The notes: generated by a model from the sequence alone, not told the origin. A stretch of 64,000 nucleotides of DNA from Oscillospiraceae bacterium (GCA_015064895.1 SVRI01000001.1:300043-364042), one strand, 5' to 3'; numbered from the stretch's first letter, positions 1 to 8,258 are shown. A program made the numbers and translations.

Positions 1-317
1 ATGTCTTCATTATCTGCGGATTCAATGATTTTCTTTGCCCATGTGTCGCTTTCGCCGCCCGTGTAGATGAAAACATCACAGGTGGAAACAGCAAGAATGT
101 CGGAAGGAGACGGTTCGTATGTATGTACCTCGTTTCCGGGAGAAATAAGCATTTTTATTTCAACGTTATCGACGTTTTGTGTTATTTGTCTTGCAAAATC
201 ATAGTGCGGAAATGCCGTTACTACTATTGTCAACTTTCCGTCATCCTTATTTCCGCCGCAGCCGACAAGAACAAGCATCAGCAGTATGCATGCAAGCATC
301 AAAGCTGTTTTTTTCAT
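1..317 (-). CDS. Zn/Mn ABC transporter substrate-binding lipoprotein (ZnuA/AdcA-like), 3' part cut by window edge
   Basis: Missing from the ORF track because it runs off the left edge; I read it on the minus strand from an ATG at 317. The N-terminus is a lipoprotein signal peptide (MKKTALML..., lipobox LVGC followed by GG). About 105 residues follow in window, including AFPHYDFARQI, with a His typical of a metal ligand, and PGNEVHTYEPSPSDI, close to the PG-x-E-x-H-x-YEPSP-x-DI signature of ZnuA/AdcA zinc receptors. It should capture Zn2+ or Mn2+ outside the membrane for an ABC importer whose other genes lie beyond the window. A GGGGTGAG ribosome site precedes the ATG, with a sigma-A promoter and a Fur-type palindrome just upstream. 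Metal specificity cannot be fixed from this fragment. Confidence 0.88.
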   Translation of the reverse strand, partial: MKKTALMLACILLMLVLVGCGGNKDDGKLTIVVTAFPHYDFARQITQNVDNVEIKMLISPGNEVHTYEPSPSDILAVSTCDVFIYTGGESDTWAKKIIESADNED

Positions 318-338
318 ATACTCACCCCGAAACGAAAT

Positions 339-353
339 TGAAAACCGTTTTCA
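339..353. promoter_or_regulatory. Fur/Zur-type 7-1-7 palindromic operator
   Basis: TGAAAACCGTTTTCA is a perfect 7-1-7 inverted repeat. It lies just downstream of the -10 of the minus-strand znuA-like promoter and 22 bp before its ATG, where a bound Fur-family repressor would block transcription. The 7-1-7 geometry is that of Fur/Zur boxes; assignment to Zur is inferred from the downstream gene. Confidence 0.65.
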
Positions 354-365
354 TATTGTCATGAA

Positions 366-394
366 AGTATATCACAGTATACCGTATTTGTCAA
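366..394 (-). promoter_or_regulatory. Sigma-A promoter of the znuA-like gene
   Basis: On the minus strand TTGACA, 17 bp, TATACT. Expected start near 359, placing the 339-353 palindrome at about +6 to +20. Confidence 0.75.
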
Positions 395-414
395 GGATGT
401 TTGTGCAAATAAAG

Positions 415-443
415 TTGACACGCAATGGATTATTCTGTATAAT
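415..443 (+). promoter_or_regulatory. Sigma-A promoter of the AraC gene
   Basis: Exact consensus TTGACA, 17 bp, TATAAT, divergent from the znuA-like promoter and 53 bp upstream of the ATG at 497. Confidence 0.8.
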
Positions 444-496
444 CAAGGCGAGATTGAAAAATTTATATAAAAACGGCTATATAGCAGGAGGTAAAA

Positions 497-1354
497 ATGT
501 TTTATCCTGTAAAACAGATATCGGTTGACGGTGTATACACTATTATTGATTCAAAAAAGAAACCCGACTTTCGCTTTGAGGGCGAAAGCCACCCCTTCTG
601 GGAATTAGTTTACGTCAAGGAGGGAAATGTCGGTATTTCCGCCGATGAAAGAATTTACAGCCTTTCGGCAGGGGATGTAATATTTCACAAGCCCATGGAA
701 TTTCACAGAATATGGTCAAGCGAAAACTCAAGCCCCGAGATTTATGTTCTCACCTTTGAGGCAAGCGGCGAGAGGGTGAACGAGCTTGAAAATCTTTCCA
801 TGAAGCTTAATGAGGCGAGTATAATTTTGCTTGAAAAATGCGTGAATCTCGGAAAAAAAGCGTTTGACTTCAACAGAGGCAGAAGTGTTATAGATGTTAT
901 CGACAAAAGGCTTTGTCAGGAATACTGCAACTTTCTTGAGGTATTCATGCTGTCGCTGGTTTCAAGAGGCTCATCCGAAAAGCTGCCTATTGAATCCTCC
1001 TCCGATTCGAGACTTTTCTCGGACGTGGTGCTGTTTTTGCGTGATAACATTGATGAAAAGCTGACTATCGATGTTATTGCCGACAGATTCTTTGTCAGCC
1101 GTTCGAGAATAAAGAAGCTCTTTTCCAAATATTCGGGACTTGGCGTTATCGGATATTTCAACAACATGAAAATACTTGAGGCTCAAAAGCTGTTGCGTGA
1201 AGGTCTGACGGTTGCCGAAACTGCCGAAAAACTCGGTTTTTCCAATCAGTTTTATTTTTGTACTGTATTCAAGAAGATTACTGCTTTAACCCCTTCTGAA
1301 TTCAGGCGCAGAGAAATGTTAGAAATTGCAAAAAAGCTATTGACAAATAAATAA
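497..1354 (+). CDS. AraC-family transcriptional regulator with N-terminal cupin domain
   Basis: 285 residues. The N-terminal ~100 residues are a cupin-like ligand pocket (HPFWELVYVKEG, then a GDVIFHKPMEFH strand); the last ~95 residues hold the two helix-turn-helix units of the AraC/XylS family, ending in the usual GFSNQFYF...KK-T-x-LTPSEFRRR block. Start chosen at ATG 497 with AGGAGG seven bases upstream. It is divergent from the znuA-like gene and followed 160 bp later by the Na/Pi cotransporter; neither neighbour looks like a sugar target, so what it controls is unknown. One of four AraC regulators in this window. Confidence 0.92.
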   Translation: MFYPVKQISVDGVYTIIDSKKKPDFRFEGESHPFWELVYVKEGNVGISADERIYSLSAGDVIFHKPMEFHRIWSSENSSPEIYVLTFEASGERVNELENLSMKLNEASIILLEKCVNLGKKAFDFNRGRSVIDVIDKRLCQEYCNFLEVFMLSLVSRGSSEKLPIESSSDSRLFSDVVLFLRDNIDEKLTIDVIADRFFVSRSRIKKLFSKYSGLGVIGYFNNMKILEAQKLLREGLTVAETAEKLGFSNQFYFCTVFKKITALTPSEFRRREMLEIAKKLLTNK

Positions 1355-1368
1355 CAATCAACTACAAT
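1340..1368 (+). promoter_or_regulatory. Sigma-A promoter of the Na/Pi cotransporter gene
   Basis: TTGACA, 17 bp, TACAAT, with the -35 inside the 3' end of the araC-type gene. It leaves an untranslated leader of about 135 bases containing an ATTTGTT/AACAAAT stem-loop; I recognise no riboswitch in it. Confidence 0.6.
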
Positions 1369-1389
1369 CTATACTGGAACAAGTTGGGA

Positions 1390-1409
1390 ATATAATAAAT
1401 AGGTAGAAA
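1390..1409 (+). repeat. 20-bp repeat, copy 1
   Basis: ATATAATAAATAGGTAGAAA in the Na/Pi leader; an exact copy sits at 13273-13292 upstream of the first S-layer gene. It contains a TATAAT but no good -35. Confidence 0.7.
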
Positions 1410-1513
1410 CGTGACAGGAAGTACAGATTTGTTGTGTCCTCTAACAAATTCCCCCACACCCACACTATAGGATATTCCACACCATTGAACGAAAATTTTA
1501 AGGAGAAAGTTTT

Positions 1514-3274
1514 ATGACAGTTCAAAACGTATTAACTATGTTAATGGGTCTTGTGCTTTTCCTCTTTGGTATGAACCTTATGGGTGAAGCACTCGAAAAA
1601 CGCGCGGGGAATAAACTCAAAGATATTCTCGCAACACTTACATCAAGTAAAATCAAGGGCTTTATACTCGGTCTTGTGGTTACTTGTGTTATTCAGTCTT
1701 CCTCGGCAACAACTGTTATGGTGGTCGGTTTTGTAAACTCGGGTATCATGACACTCGGTCAGGCAATTCCCGTTATTATGGGTGCCAACATCGGTACAAC
1801 TATCACCTCATGGATTCTGTCGCTTTCGGGACTTTCCGGTTCAGCATGGTACATCACAATGTTCAAACCCGCAACCTTTGTTCCGATACTTGCCGTAATA
1901 GGTATAGTGTGCTTTATGTTCCTCAAAAAGGCAAAGTACAAGGATGTAGGTCTTATACTTATTGGCTTTTCAACCCTCATGTTCGGTATGGAAACCATGT
2001 CGGGTGCCGTTAAGGTGCTTAAAGACGTTCCCGAATTTGCAAGTCTTCTTACGAAATTTGAAAATCCCATACTCGGTGTTATTGCCGGTGCAGTTATCAC
2101 GGGTATCATTCAGTCGTCCTCGGCTTCCGTCGGTATCCTTCAGGCACTTGCCGGAGCTACCGGTGCGGTTACAATAGGTGCAACCGTTCCCATTATAATG
2201 GGTCAGAATATCGGTACATGTGTTACTGCCATGATTTCCTCTGTAGGAGCAAACAAGAACGCAAAGAGAACGGCGGCAGTGCACCTTTACTTCAACATAA
2301 TCGGTACGGTTGTGTCGTTAACGATATATTCGATAGTGACAAGCTTTATTCATATCCCTGTTCTTTCGCAGTCAGCCGACCAGTTCAGCATAGCAGTTGT
2401 GCATACGGCGTTTAACGTTATCTGTACGCTTATTCTCTTCCCGTTTGCTTCCCAGCTTGAAAAGCTTGCTGTAAAAACAGTCGGAAACAAGAAGGGCGAG
2501 GTTGACAAGACTATCATGCTTGACGAACGTCTTATCGCAACTCCTGCAATTGCAATTGCACGTTGTAAGGAAGTTGTAAACGATATGTCAAAGCTTTCGG
2601 TTGATGCACTTGGCAAAACGTTTGATATGTTCGGTTCTTTCAGCGAAAAGACCTACGACGAAATCCAAAGACTTGAGGATGAGGTCGACAAGTATGAGGA
2701 TACAGTCGGTACATATCTTGTAAAGCTTTCGGCTTCAAATCTCACTCCCGAAAACTCAAGAGAGGTTACAAAGCTTCTCCACACCATCGGCGACCTTGAA
2801 AGACTGTCTGACCACGCAGTAAATATCGCAAAGTCATTGCAGGAAATGTCGGATAAGAAGCTTAGATTCTCCGAAAAGGCAAACAAGGAAATTGCAACAA
2901 TGATTGAGGCTGTGCGTGAAATCACATATCTTGCACATAATTGCTTTGTTGACAGCAACCTTAAAACAGCATATCTTGTAGAACCTCTTGAACAGGTTAT
3001 CGACTACTTAAAGGCTGAAATTAAGAAGGGCCATATCCAGAGACTCCAAAAGGAAGAATGTACAATCGAAATGGGATTTGTGCTTTCCGACCTTATCACA
3101 AACCTCGAACGTGTTTCCGACCATTGCTCGAATATCGCAGGCTGCGTAATCGAGCTTACAAAGGACGAGCTTTCCTTGCATGAATACTACCACGAAATCA
3201 AGGACGGCGACGACTTCAGAACGGAATACTTCAACAAGAAGTACAATATGTACATGGAAAAGTACGCTATATAA
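1514..3274 (+). CDS. Na/Pi cotransporter family protein with C-terminal PhoU-like domain
   Basis: 586 residues, the usual size for the bacterial Na+/phosphate cotransporter (NptA/YjbB) family. Two internally repeated membrane halves each carry the QSSSA signature, IQSSSATTVMVVGF near residue 60 and IQSSSASVGILQAL near 200, each followed by a GANIGTT or GQNIGT loop. From about residue 350 the protein is soluble and helical with two PhoU-type repeats (E-x-LSDHAVNIA and E-x-VSDHCSNIA). Expected role: sodium-coupled phosphate movement across the cytoplasmic membrane, gated by the PhoU tail. AAGGAG precedes the ATG and a strong terminator follows, so it is monocistronic. Confidence 0.95.
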   Translation: MTVQNVLTMLMGLVLFLFGMNLMGEALEKRAGNKLKDILATLTSSKIKGFILGLVVTCVIQSSSATTVMVVGFVNSGIMTLGQAIPVIMGANIGTTITSWILSLSGLSGSAWYITMFKPATFVPILAVIGIVCFMFLKKAKYKDVGLILIGFSTLMFGMETMSGAVKVLKDVPEFASLLTKFENPILGVIAGAVITGIIQSSSASVGILQALAGATGAVTIGATVPIIMGQNIGTCVTAMISSVGANKNAKRTAAVHLYFNIIGTVVSLTIYSIVTSFIHIPVLSQSADQFSIAVVHTAFNVICTLILFPFASQLEKLAVKTVGNKKGEVDKTIMLDERLIATPAIAIARCKEVVNDMSKLSVDALGKTFDMFGSFSEKTYDEIQRLEDEVDKYEDTVGTYLVKLSASNLTPENSREVTKLLHTIGDLERLSDHAVNIAKSLQEMSDKKLRFSEKANKEIATMIEAVREITYLAHNCFVDSNLKTAYLVEPLEQVIDYLKAEIKKGHIQRLQKEECTIEMGFVLSDLITNLERVSDHCSNIAGCVIELTKDELSLHEYYHEIKDGDDFRTEYFNKKYNMYMEKYAI

Positions 3275-3303
3275 AAAAGTGCCGTCGTAAGACGGCACTT
3301 TTT
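3275..3303 (+). terminator. Rho-independent terminator
   Basis: Stem GTGCCGTC/GACGGCAC, GTAA loop, then TTTTT, directly after the Na/Pi stop. Confidence 0.9.
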
Positions 3304-3427
3304 AGTTAGGAGTTAGGAGTGTAGGGACAGGCGTCCTCGACTGTCCGAGTTAGGAGTGCGGAATGAGCTGCGGCTCGCCGCTTAGGAGTTAGGAGTTAGG
3401 AGTTAGGAGTTAGGAGTTAGGAGTTGG
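3303..3427. repeat. TTAGGAG heptamer tandem repeat with embedded hairpin
   Basis: Two blocks of the 7-bp unit TTAGGAG, two copies at the left and about six in tandem at 3390-3425. They are separated by a GC-rich piece that holds GGACAG...CTGTCC (a REP-like hairpin) and GCGGCTCGCCGC. Not a CRISPR: the unit is too short and there are no spacers. Confidence 0.8.
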
Positions 3428-3442
3428 GGATGAGATATCAAC

Positions 3443-3469
3443 AAAAAAAGCCACCCGACGGGCGGCTTT
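3443..3469 (-). terminator. Terminator of the aldose-epimerase-like gene
   Basis: On the minus strand AAGCCGCCCG/TCGGGTGGCTT followed by TTTTT. Convergent with the Na/Pi terminator across the heptamer repeats. Confidence 0.8.
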
Positions 3470-3481
3470 GATATTCGTGTA

Positions 3482-4348
3482 CTATGCTTCAACCTTGTAT
3501 CCAACCGAATATTCTTCACCCGGCTTTAACATTGTGATGTAAGGCTTGTCCTCGAACTTTCCGCTTTCGCCGATTATCGGAGGGAGTCCGTTCCAGGGTT
3601 CAAGACAGAGATAAGGTGACTGCTTGCCCGGTGCTGTCCAGAGAACCAGCTCCTTGAAGCCTGTGTAGTCGAATGTAAGGTGAACATCGTTTGTTTCCTT
3701 GTTGACAATGGAAACCTTGTTACTCTTTACACCCTTGACAAAGAGTGCGTCAATGTCGAAGTCTGCGTACTTGAGTTCCCACTGCTTGCCTTCAAGTCTC
3801 TTTTCTATAACAAACTCGTCGCAGTACTGTGACTTTTCGTTGCAGTAGCCGATGTCGCAGTTTTCGTCCTGTTCAAATACAAGCTTGTAGCTTTCGATTC
3901 CTTCGGGAAGAAGGAAACCGGGATGACCGCCTACGCAGAAGGGCATATCACGCTCATCAAGATTCTTTACGGTAAATGTAGTGGAGAAACCGCTGTCGGA
4001 AATTTCGTGTGTTATCTTGAAGGAGAACTTGAAGGGATAATTCTTGAGTGTTTCGGCTGTTTCACGAAGCTCAAACACAACCTTTGTATCACTTGATTCG
4101 ATAAGACTGAGTTCACTCTGTCTTACAAAACCGTGACGTGTGGGTATTTCACACTCCTTGCCTTCAATAAGCGTTTTGCCGTCAACAAGACTGCTGACAA
4201 AGGGGAAAAGGGCAGGGGCTCTGCCGGGCCAGTACTTTTCGTCGCCGGTCCATACGTATTCCTTGCCGTTCTTCTTGTAGGAGATAAGCTCACCGCCGAG
4301 AGTTCTTGCGGTAGCCTCAATGCCGTTTTTCTTTAATGTTACGTTCAT
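3482..4348 (-). CDS. Aldose 1-epimerase (galactose mutarotase) family protein, LacX-like
   Basis: 288 residues, one galactose-mutarotase-like beta-sandwich without signal peptide, hence cytoplasmic. Visible family marks are the RHGFVR block near residue 70, GGHPGF near 140 where the catalytic His lies, and LCLEPWNGLP near 255 with the catalytic Glu. It matches the LacX/YeaD-type branch that interconverts anomers of hexoses or hexose phosphates; the sugar cannot be told. AGGAGG sits eight bases before the ATG. Transcribed alone from its own promoter. Confidence 0.9.
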   Translation of the reverse strand: MNVTLKKNGIEATARTLGGELISYKKNGKEYVWTGDEKYWPGRAPALFPFVSSLVDGKTLIEGKECEIPTRHGFVRQSELSLIESSDTKVVFELRETAETLKNYPFKFSFKITHEISDSGFSTTFTVKNLDERDMPFCVGGHPGFLLPEGIESYKLVFEQDENCDIGYCNEKSQYCDEFVIEKRLEGKQWELKYADFDIDALFVKGVKSNKVSIVNKETNDVHLTFDYTGFKELVLWTAPGKQSPYLCLEPWNGLPPIIGESGKFEDKPYITMLKPGEEYSVGYKVEA

Positions 4349-4385
4349 AATATGCCTCCTTGGAGTATTTTTGTTTTACAAAAAC

Positions 4386-4414
4386 AGTATAAAACAAAAC
4401 GGAGTTTTTTTCAA
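4386..4414 (-). promoter_or_regulatory. Sigma-A promoter of the aldose-epimerase-like gene
   Basis: Minus strand TTGAAA, 17 bp, TATACT, about 40 bp upstream of the ATG. Confidence 0.7.
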
Positions 4415-4460
4415 GTATCCGGGTTGACTTTTTGAGATTAATTATGTAGAATTATCGTAT

Positions 4461-4589
4461 AAGCCTTCCCCGAAGAACGGGGAAGGTGTCACGAAGTGAC
4501 GGATGAGGATGAATTCGGAATGTTTTGGTATCACCTCCTCAGTCACCTTGCGGTGACAGCTCCCCCTTTATAAAGGGGAAGCCTTGAAG
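4461..4589. repeat. MITE-like palindromic repeat (copy R1)
   Basis: Ends are near-perfect inverted repeats (AAGCCTTCCCC and GGGGAAGCCTT). Inside are nested hairpins: CTTCCCCG/CGGGGAAG, GTCAC/GTGAC, GTCACC/GGTGAC and CCCCTTT/AAAGGGG. It fills the gap before the GH99-like gene and resembles the elements at 33.6 and 40.9 kb in layout. No transposase inside, so presumably non-autonomous. Confidence 0.7.
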
Positions 4590-4612
4590 ACTTCGTCGAA
4601 AGGATGAAATAT

Positions 4613-5722
4613 ATGTCACAAAAATACGACGTTGCAGCATTTATATGGCCGTCTTACACAGGCGATGAACCCAGAAGCAGAATTTTCTGGCCCGAGGGTT
4701 ACGGCGAATGGCAGACGGTAAAGGCGTTCAAAGGATATATACCCGAGGAAAAATGGCCGAGAAAACCGCTGTGGGGATATGTCAATGAAGCAGATCCCTA
4801 TGTTATGGAAATGGAAATTGAGGCGGCGGCAAGCCACGGTGTAAATGTATTTATCTATGACTGGTACTGGTTTGACGGACGTCCTTTTCTTGAACAGTGC
4901 CTTGACAACGGTTACCTTAAGGCGAGAAACAATGATAAGGTGAAGTTCTATATCATGTGGGCAAACCATACGGCAACAAGCCTTTGGGATAAAAGAACGG
5001 CAGAGCTTGGTGTTCCGATTTGGGACGGAGCTGTTGACAGAAAGAATTTTGATATAATTGTCCGCAAGACGATTGATATGTACTTCTCCCATCCGTCATA
5101 TTATAAGATAGACGGCAAGCCGGTGTATATGATTTATGACCTTGCAAACTTAATCAGAGGTCTCGGCGGTATGGAACAAACAAAGAAAGCACTTGATTAT
5201 TTCAGAGAAGAAACGGTAAAGGCAGGCTATCCCGGTCTTGAGCTTCAGTTGACCCTCAGGAGCGAAGGTACTATGAATGCTACCGGCTTTGATGCGGCAT
5301 TTGACGGAAATCTTGTTGATGCGGTGCATACCCTCGGCTTTGACAGCGTGACGCACTATCAGTTCGCCCACTTTGCAAATCTTGACAGGGACTATCTTGA
5401 AATACTTGAAGAAGCAAAACAAGAATGGGAAAAGATGGAAAAGATGTTTAATATCCCTTATTACCCCCACATTTCGTTGGGCTGGGATACTTCACCGAGA
5501 TACAATAAGCTTACGGGTGCGGTGGTAAGAAATAACACCCCCGAAAACATCAAAAAGGGAATGGAAATGGCAAAGGCGTATGTTGATTCTCACAAGAATC
5601 TCAAAGCACCCCTTGTCACCGTCAATAGCTGGAACGAATGGACAGAGACCAGCTACCTTGAACCCGATGACCTTTACGGTTACGGATATCTTGAAGCAAT
5701 AAGAGATACATTTTTGAATTGA
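4613..5722 (+). CDS. Glycoside hydrolase family 99-like / WbsX-type domain protein
   Basis: About 370 residues, no signal peptide. The fold marks fit the GH99-like/WbsX family: AFIWPSY at the N-terminus, FIYDWYWFDGRPF near 80, FYIMWANHTAT near 110, YKIDGKPVYMIYD near 165 and a C-terminal VNSWNEWTETSYLEP block carrying candidate acidic residues. Members are annotated either as endo-acting glycosidases or glycan-synthesis enzymes; the substrate is not predictable here. The ORF track starts at 4604, but AAAGGA is ideally spaced (6 bp) for the ATG at 4613. It overlaps the region just before the TAXI receptor gene by tight spacing (14 bp), so the two are probably co-transcribed. Confidence 0.82.
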   Translation: MSQKYDVAAFIWPSYTGDEPRSRIFWPEGYGEWQTVKAFKGYIPEEKWPRKPLWGYVNEADPYVMEMEIEAAASHGVNVFIYDWYWFDGRPFLEQCLDNGYLKARNNDKVKFYIMWANHTATSLWDKRTAELGVPIWDGAVDRKNFDIIVRKTIDMYFSHPSYYKIDGKPVYMIYDLANLIRGLGGMEQTKKALDYFREETVKAGYPGLELQLTLRSEGTMNATGFDAAFDGNLVDAVHTLGFDSVTHYQFAHFANLDRDYLEILEEAKQEWEKMEKMFNIPYYPHISLGWDTSPRYNKLTGAVVRNNTPENIKKGMEMAKAYVDSHKNLKAPLVTVNSWNEWTETSYLEPDDLYGYGYLEAIRDTFLN

Positions 5723-5736
5723 GGATGGTGTTTGAT

Positions 5737-6756
5737 ATGAAAAAACTGTTATTATTAATTTTGGCTTTGTTAACGGCATGCTCTGTTTTGCTTTCGGGAT
5801 GTTATTTGAGTCTGTCGAATGTAGACAATGACCGTGATGACAGCGATGAGGATGAAGAAGACGAGAGAGGTGAAGCGTTGATTGTTGCCACGGGCGGTAA
5901 TTCCGGAACTTACTATGCGTACGGTATGGCTATGGCTCACGTAATTTCCGATGAAACGGGTATTGAGCTTGACGTTCAGTCAACAGGTGCATCCAAGGCA
6001 AACATCCAGCTTATCCGGGCAGGCGAAGCAGATGTCGCCATGGTTCAGAACGATGTTATGTACTATGCTTATACAGGAATAAATCATTTTGACGGAGAAA
6101 TGTATCGCGGCTTCTCTGTGTTGGCAACTCTTTATCCGGAGCTTGTGCAGATTGTTGCAAGAAAGGACAGCGGCATTACAACAGTTTCAGACCTTGCAGG
6201 TAAGAGAGTTTCGGTAGGCGATGCAGGCAGCGGTACTGAATTAAACGCAAAGCATATTCTTGGCGCATGCGGTATAGATATTGAAAATGATATAGAAAAG
6301 TATAACTTTGACTTCGGTAAGTCTGCAGATGCTCTCAAGGAAGGCACAGTAGATGCATTCTTCTGCGTAGCAGGTATTCCTACAACAGCTATCACAGAGC
6401 TTGCAATAAGCCACGAAATCGTTGTTGTTTCCGTAGATGATTATGTCTATAACAACCTTTATGACGATTATCAGTTCTATACACAGCAGACAATCCCTGC
6501 AGGTACATACAAGGGTGTTGACAAAGATATTAAGACCGTAGCGGTAATGGCAACATATATCGTTGACAACGACCTCGATGAAGAAACAGTATACGAATTC
6601 ACAAAGGCTCTCTTTGAAAAGAAGGACGATATTGCCGATGCTCATGCAAAGGGTGACGAACTCGATGTAGAAACAGCCATCAACGGTATTCCCGAAGAAG
6701 TGCCGATTCATCCCGGTGCAGAAAAGTATTATAAAGAAGCAGGAATTATTCGCTGA
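5737..6756 (+). CDS. TAXI-family TRAP transporter solute-binding lipoprotein 1
   Basis: 339 residues from ATG 5737; the track's TTG at 5719 would place the signal peptide internally. Lipobox LLSGC, then a strikingly acidic linker (DRDDSDEDEEDE), then the TAXI receptor domain: ATGGNSGTYYAYG, GASKANIQLI, VAMVQNDVMYYAYTG, VSVGDAGSGTELNAK and FFCVAGIPTTAI. These are the usual glutamate/2-oxoglutarate-receptor-like TAXI blocks. It should hand a small, probably carboxylate, ligand to a TRAP permease. Very similar to the receptor at 8346, and no permease gene follows this copy. It follows the GH99-like gene by 14 bp. Confidence 0.93.
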   Translation: MKKLLLLILALLTACSVLLSGCYLSLSNVDNDRDDSDEDEEDERGEALIVATGGNSGTYYAYGMAMAHVISDETGIELDVQSTGASKANIQLIRAGEADVAMVQNDVMYYAYTGINHFDGEMYRGFSVLATLYPELVQIVARKDSGITTVSDLAGKRVSVGDAGSGTELNAKHILGACGIDIENDIEKYNFDFGKSADALKEGTVDAFFCVAGIPTTAITELAISHEIVVVSVDDYVYNNLYDDYQFYTQQTIPAGTYKGVDKDIKTVAVMATYIVDNDLDEETVYEFTKALFEKKDDIADAHAKGDELDVETAINGIPEEVPIHPGAEKYYKEAGIIR

Positions 6757-6795
6757 TTGAACTTATTTTATGAATTTAAAAAGTGTAAATAATTC

Positions 6796-6824
6796 AGAAA
6801 TCCGCCGTCGGCGGATTTCTTTTT
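6796..6824 (+). terminator. Rho-independent terminator between convergent genes
   Basis: AGAAATCCGCCG/CGGCGGATTTCT stem followed by TTTTT; lies between the convergent receptor and esterase genes, A/T tracts on both sides suggest it may work both ways. Confidence 0.85.
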
Positions 6825-6835
6825 GTGTTATGGGA

Positions 6836-7945
6836 TTACTTTAAATATCTGTCTGCAAAGTCCATAAAGAGTTTCCAGTCGTGTTCTTCAAGGTTGTGGT
6901 CGCCGGGTGCTCTGTGGTAGGCAATTGTACCTTCATGATAAGGTTTGTTGATTTCGACCTTTTCGTCATCCATGATAAAACCGGGAAGTCCGTAAAGCTC
7001 ATATACGGGAGAAGCAAGCTTGCAGGAACGAAGTTCTTCATCGGGACCTGCCCATGCATCATCCTCGTTGCTCTTGACATATAGAGGTCTCGGCGCAATT
7101 GCGGCAAGTAACATATGCTGGTCGCAGGGAAGCATTTCTTCTCTTTCGTTGAACTTGTGATAATTGCCGCAGAACCAGTCGGAAATGTTTATGTTCCATA
7201 TGCGCTCAACACCTTCGCTGTCGCCTCGTGTAAATGCTGCACCCGAACAGCCTGAATCGTTGGAAATGCAAAGGGCAAATCTTTTGTCTGTTGCCGATGC
7301 CCAGAGAGCCGCTTTGCCTGCACGGGAGTGACCTGAAATTGCAACCTTTGTGTGTTCAACATCGATGTCTGTTTCGAGATAGTCCATGATTCTCGAAGCA
7401 CCGTACGCCCATCCTGAAACATTGCCCCACGAATGGTTGTCTCTGTCACTTGCATCGGGTTGTACTGCGGCGAAAACGCCCTTTTTGAATTCAGGCTTGT
7501 GTATCCAGTCGGGAGAAACATCAAGTGTTGACATTACCGCACAGCCGTAACCTCTTTTTGCGATTTCCGTTATGGGTAAAAAGTAGTTTTCGGGGTTGTT
7601 TACGGGATCAACCTTCTGCATGTGTGATTCGTTGAGTACGTGAAGGAAAACAGGCACAGGAGTTTTTTTATAGCATTCTTTGGGAAGGAAAAGGGTAAAG
7701 GGCATTGAAAAGCCGAGGAAGGATATTGTGATGTCCTTCTTCACGAGAGGGTAGGACATGTAGTCCTCTGTAATTCTGTCAACGCTGAAGGATAAATCGT
7801 GGGGCTTTTCCATGGGTCTTACGCCGTATATGAAGTTTGATAAAAGCACCATGATTTCTTCTCGTCTGTAGGTTTCCCAATCGTATACGTTCTGTATTTT
7901 TTCTCCGCTTATTGAAATCAGCGGATCAAGGCGTGAGTAGTCCAT
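6836..7945 (-). CDS. CE15-like (glucuronoyl esterase-type) alpha/beta hydrolase
   Basis: 369 residues without signal peptide. The nucleophile elbow GHSRAGKAALWA (Ser near 207), the following SNDSGCSGAA block (acid residue region near 230) and HRAPGDHN (His near 350) are the three conserved blocks of bacterial carbohydrate esterase family 15, whose studied members cleave methyl-glucuronate esters linking xylan to lignin. Lack of a signal peptide suggests it works on imported fragments. It lies between two TAXI receptor genes but on the opposite strand. AAGGAG precedes the ATG. Other alpha/beta esterases of the same clan remain possible. Confidence 0.8.
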   Translation of the reverse strand: MDYSRLDPLISISGEKIQNVYDWETYRREEIMVLLSNFIYGVRPMEKPHDLSFSVDRITEDYMSYPLVKKDITISFLGFSMPFTLFLPKECYKKTPVPVFLHVLNESHMQKVDPVNNPENYFLPITEIAKRGYGCAVMSTLDVSPDWIHKPEFKKGVFAAVQPDASDRDNHSWGNVSGWAYGASRIMDYLETDIDVEHTKVAISGHSRAGKAALWASATDKRFALCISNDSGCSGAAFTRGDSEGVERIWNINISDWFCGNYHKFNEREEMLPCDQHMLLAAIAPRPLYVKSNEDDAWAGPDEELRSCKLASPVYELYGLPGFIMDDEKVEINKPYHEGTIAYHRAPGDHNLEEHDWKLFMDFADRYLK

Positions 7946-7984
7946 GAACTGTTCTCCTTGAGTCTGAATTTTAATATTGTATTC

Positions 7985-8012
7985 AGTATAATACTTTATT
8001 CGGATTTGTCAA
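7985..8012 (-). promoter_or_regulatory. Promoter of the CE15-like gene
   Basis: Minus strand TTGACA, 16 bp, TATACT, 40 bp upstream of the ATG. Confidence 0.65.
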
Positions 8013-8094
8013 TAGAATATTTGCCGTGATAAAAAACAATTTGCGTAAAAACTTTGCCTTTGGAAATAAGGCTGATTTTTGAAGTAAAATGAAG

Positions 8095-8133
8095 TGCAGG
8101 AAGCCCGATTTTGACGGATTTCCTGCATTTTTT
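8095..8133 (+). terminator. Orphan terminator-like hairpin
   Basis: TGCAGGAA/TTCCTGCA stem with an inner CCG/CGG pair, then TTTTTT, in the 400-bp gap between the divergent esterase and second TAXI receptor. No ORF or convincing plus-strand promoter precedes it. It could end a small RNA. Confidence 0.5.
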
Positions 8134-8258
8134 GCATAAACTGACGCGGAAATATTCGAAAAACACCCCGTCGTTTAAGTTTCTGACTGCACTTTCTTGC
8201 CGAAAAAACATATAAATCTGTAAAAATGTGCAATTTTTGACATATTTTATATAAAGTA

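Noticed and set aside
1375-1513. Riboswitch in the Na/Pi leader
   Set aside because: Only a small ATTTGTT/AACAAAT hairpin; no known aptamer pattern recognised.
3360-3427. Possible CRISPR array in the heptamer repeats
   Set aside because: 7-bp units without spacers.
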